From Bacteroidia bacterium (GTDB lineage Bacteria > Bacteroidota > Bacteroidia > J057), in NCBI GenBank assembly GCA_019695295.1, contig JAIBAH010000010.1, positions 1 through 64,000 of the forward strand: a DNA stretch of 64,000 nucleotides. Direction: 5' to 3'. The notes under the pieces are model-generated. The model worked only from the letters and a program-made list of their open reading frames with translations, was not told the origin of the DNA and did not search any database. Positions 63,475 to 64,000 of this stretch are shown one piece after another (within the stretch, counting starts at the first letter, position 1; the number at the start of each line of letters is the position of its first letter). The position numbers were made by a program, and so were the translations under genes.

Positions 63475-64000
63475 TTATTTTTTTATCAGATCCTGAAAAT
63501 GAATCAGGAACCAGTCCGCAATATCTTCCATCGGAAGGCTTGCCGCAGCAAAATAGTTTTTCTCTGCGAGATGTCTCCGGTAAGCCTTGTCTTCCAGTAC
63601 CTTCTGAATTGCATTAGCAAGACTTTCTGTATTTTCAGGCTCAAAATAGGCTCCTTCGTATCCCTCTTCTTCAATCAGAATAGCGAGGTCATTGATTTTC
63701 GGTAAAACTACCGCTTTCCCATAGCTTCCGGCCTGATGTAATACACCCGAACTTCCCGTTGTACCGGAGTAGGGCAAAACCACTACCGAACTTTCCGTAA
63801 ATAGCCGGGGAACATCTTCTTCTGCTACATATCCGGTATAAACCATATCCGGAACCGAAGCGTATTTTTCGCGTATTCCCGCAAGGTATCCGGTACTATT
63901 CGGGCTGTCGGTACCGGCAATAATACATTCAATCTGCATTCCCGTTCTTTTGCGGATAATTTCTACCGCATCAATCAATCCGTCCACTTTTTTATAGGTA
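63475..64000 (-). CDS. Glycosyltransferase family 4 C-terminal portion (partial, runs off the right edge)
   Basis: 175 residues of the C-terminal Rossmann domain of a GT-B glycosyltransferase. Visible elements: CIIAGTD, MVYTGYVAEEDVPRLFTESSVVVLPYSGTTGSSGVLHQAGSYGKAVVLPKINDLAILIEEEGYEGAYFEPENTESLANAIQKVLED, the standard GT4 donor-binding region. The frame continues upstream of the GTG at 63987 to the window edge (TYKKVDGLIDAVE), so the N-terminal acceptor-binding half is missing from view rather than from the gene. Convergent with the barrel protein gene, 9 bases apart. Confidence 0.85.
   Translation of the reverse strand, partial: TYKKVDGLIDAVEIIRKRTGMQIECIIAGTDSPNSTGYLAGIREKYASVPDMVYTGYVAEEDVPRLFTESSVVVLPYSGTTGSSGVLHQAGSYGKAVVLPKINDLAILIEEEGYEGAYFEPENTESLANAIQKVLEDKAYRRHLAEKNYFAAASLPMEDIADWFLIHFQDLIKK

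Noticed and set aside
1-64000. tRNA or rRNA genes
   Set aside because: No T-loop-like stretch with a matching acceptor stem, and no rRNA-like sequence, was noticed in the intergenic gaps, although a covariance-model scan would be more sensitive.

Overview
The window comes from a member of the Bacteroidota, most likely a free-living gliding or biofilm-type lineage in the Chitinophagales/Saprospirales area; genus and species cannot be read from it. The evidence is the recurring Bacteroidota -7 promoter box (TAnnTTTG) upstream of many genes, type IX secretion (T9SS) C-terminal sorting domains on several very large proteins, a PorP/SprF-family outer-membrane protein, a TonB-receptor-like barrel, DUF4403, DUF6157, and many signal peptides ending in AQ. 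The DNA is moderately AT-rich, intergenic gaps are short, and no rRNA, tRNA, CRISPR array or transposase was seen.

Layout. 1-8.6 kb: the edge of a gene with a Val-Pro-Glu pentapeptide repeat, smpB, a secreted GH31 enzyme that carries the whole sulfoquinovose-binding signature of E. coli YihQ, a cell-wall amidase with a SPOR domain, an SDR oxidoreductase, a RibD/DHFR-like plus GyrI-like pair, and a secreted M14 carboxypeptidase with a T9SS tail. 8.6-22.8 kb: mostly housekeeping genes. These are a UbiA-family prenyltransferase, a glycosyltransferase plus serine hydrolase pair, an RRM RNA-binding protein, mscL, a monoheme cytochrome lipoprotein, a lytic transglycosylase, rarA, two hypothetical exported proteins (one lysozyme-like), asnS, a DivIC/FtsB-like protein and a DUF4403 protein. 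22.9-43.9 kb: a surface-adhesin region. It holds a 2360-residue SBBP/PKD protein (minus strand), crcB, DUF6157, a PorP/SprF protein with a 2838-residue PKD protein just downstream, and an 847-residue GVxG-repeat fibre-like protein. 43.9-50.9 kb: a GT-C-type membrane protein, a degraded DpnI/DpnD methyl-directed restriction cassette, a lipoprotein, a membrane protein, a PLP transsulfuration enzyme and lpxK. 51-64 kb: a MauG-type diheme peroxidase, two uncharacterised lipoproteins, an isolated nuoN, a further lipoprotein, a second GT-C-like membrane protein, a TonB-receptor-like outer-membrane barrel, and the C-terminal part of a glycosyltransferase running off the right edge.

Most notable: (1) the DpnI homologue is full length (253 codon positions) except for one in-frame TAG at codon 203, inside the winged-helix DNA-binding domain. 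It is followed 2 bases later by a dpnD homologue and preceded by a 13-codon ORF that resembles the first residues of a Dam-type methylase. (2) The GH31 enzyme aligns with YihQ at every catalytic and sulfonate-binding residue, with almost identical spacing, which suggests an exported sulfoquinovosidase. (3) The two giant T9SS proteins contain distinct higher-order repeat blocks: a pair-of-PKD supra-repeat of about 163 residues, a GGxW module block, and a cysteine-pinned PKD variant block.

Proteins given residue numbers were counted from the starts listed here. Family assignments rest on motif recognition from memory, not on database searches.
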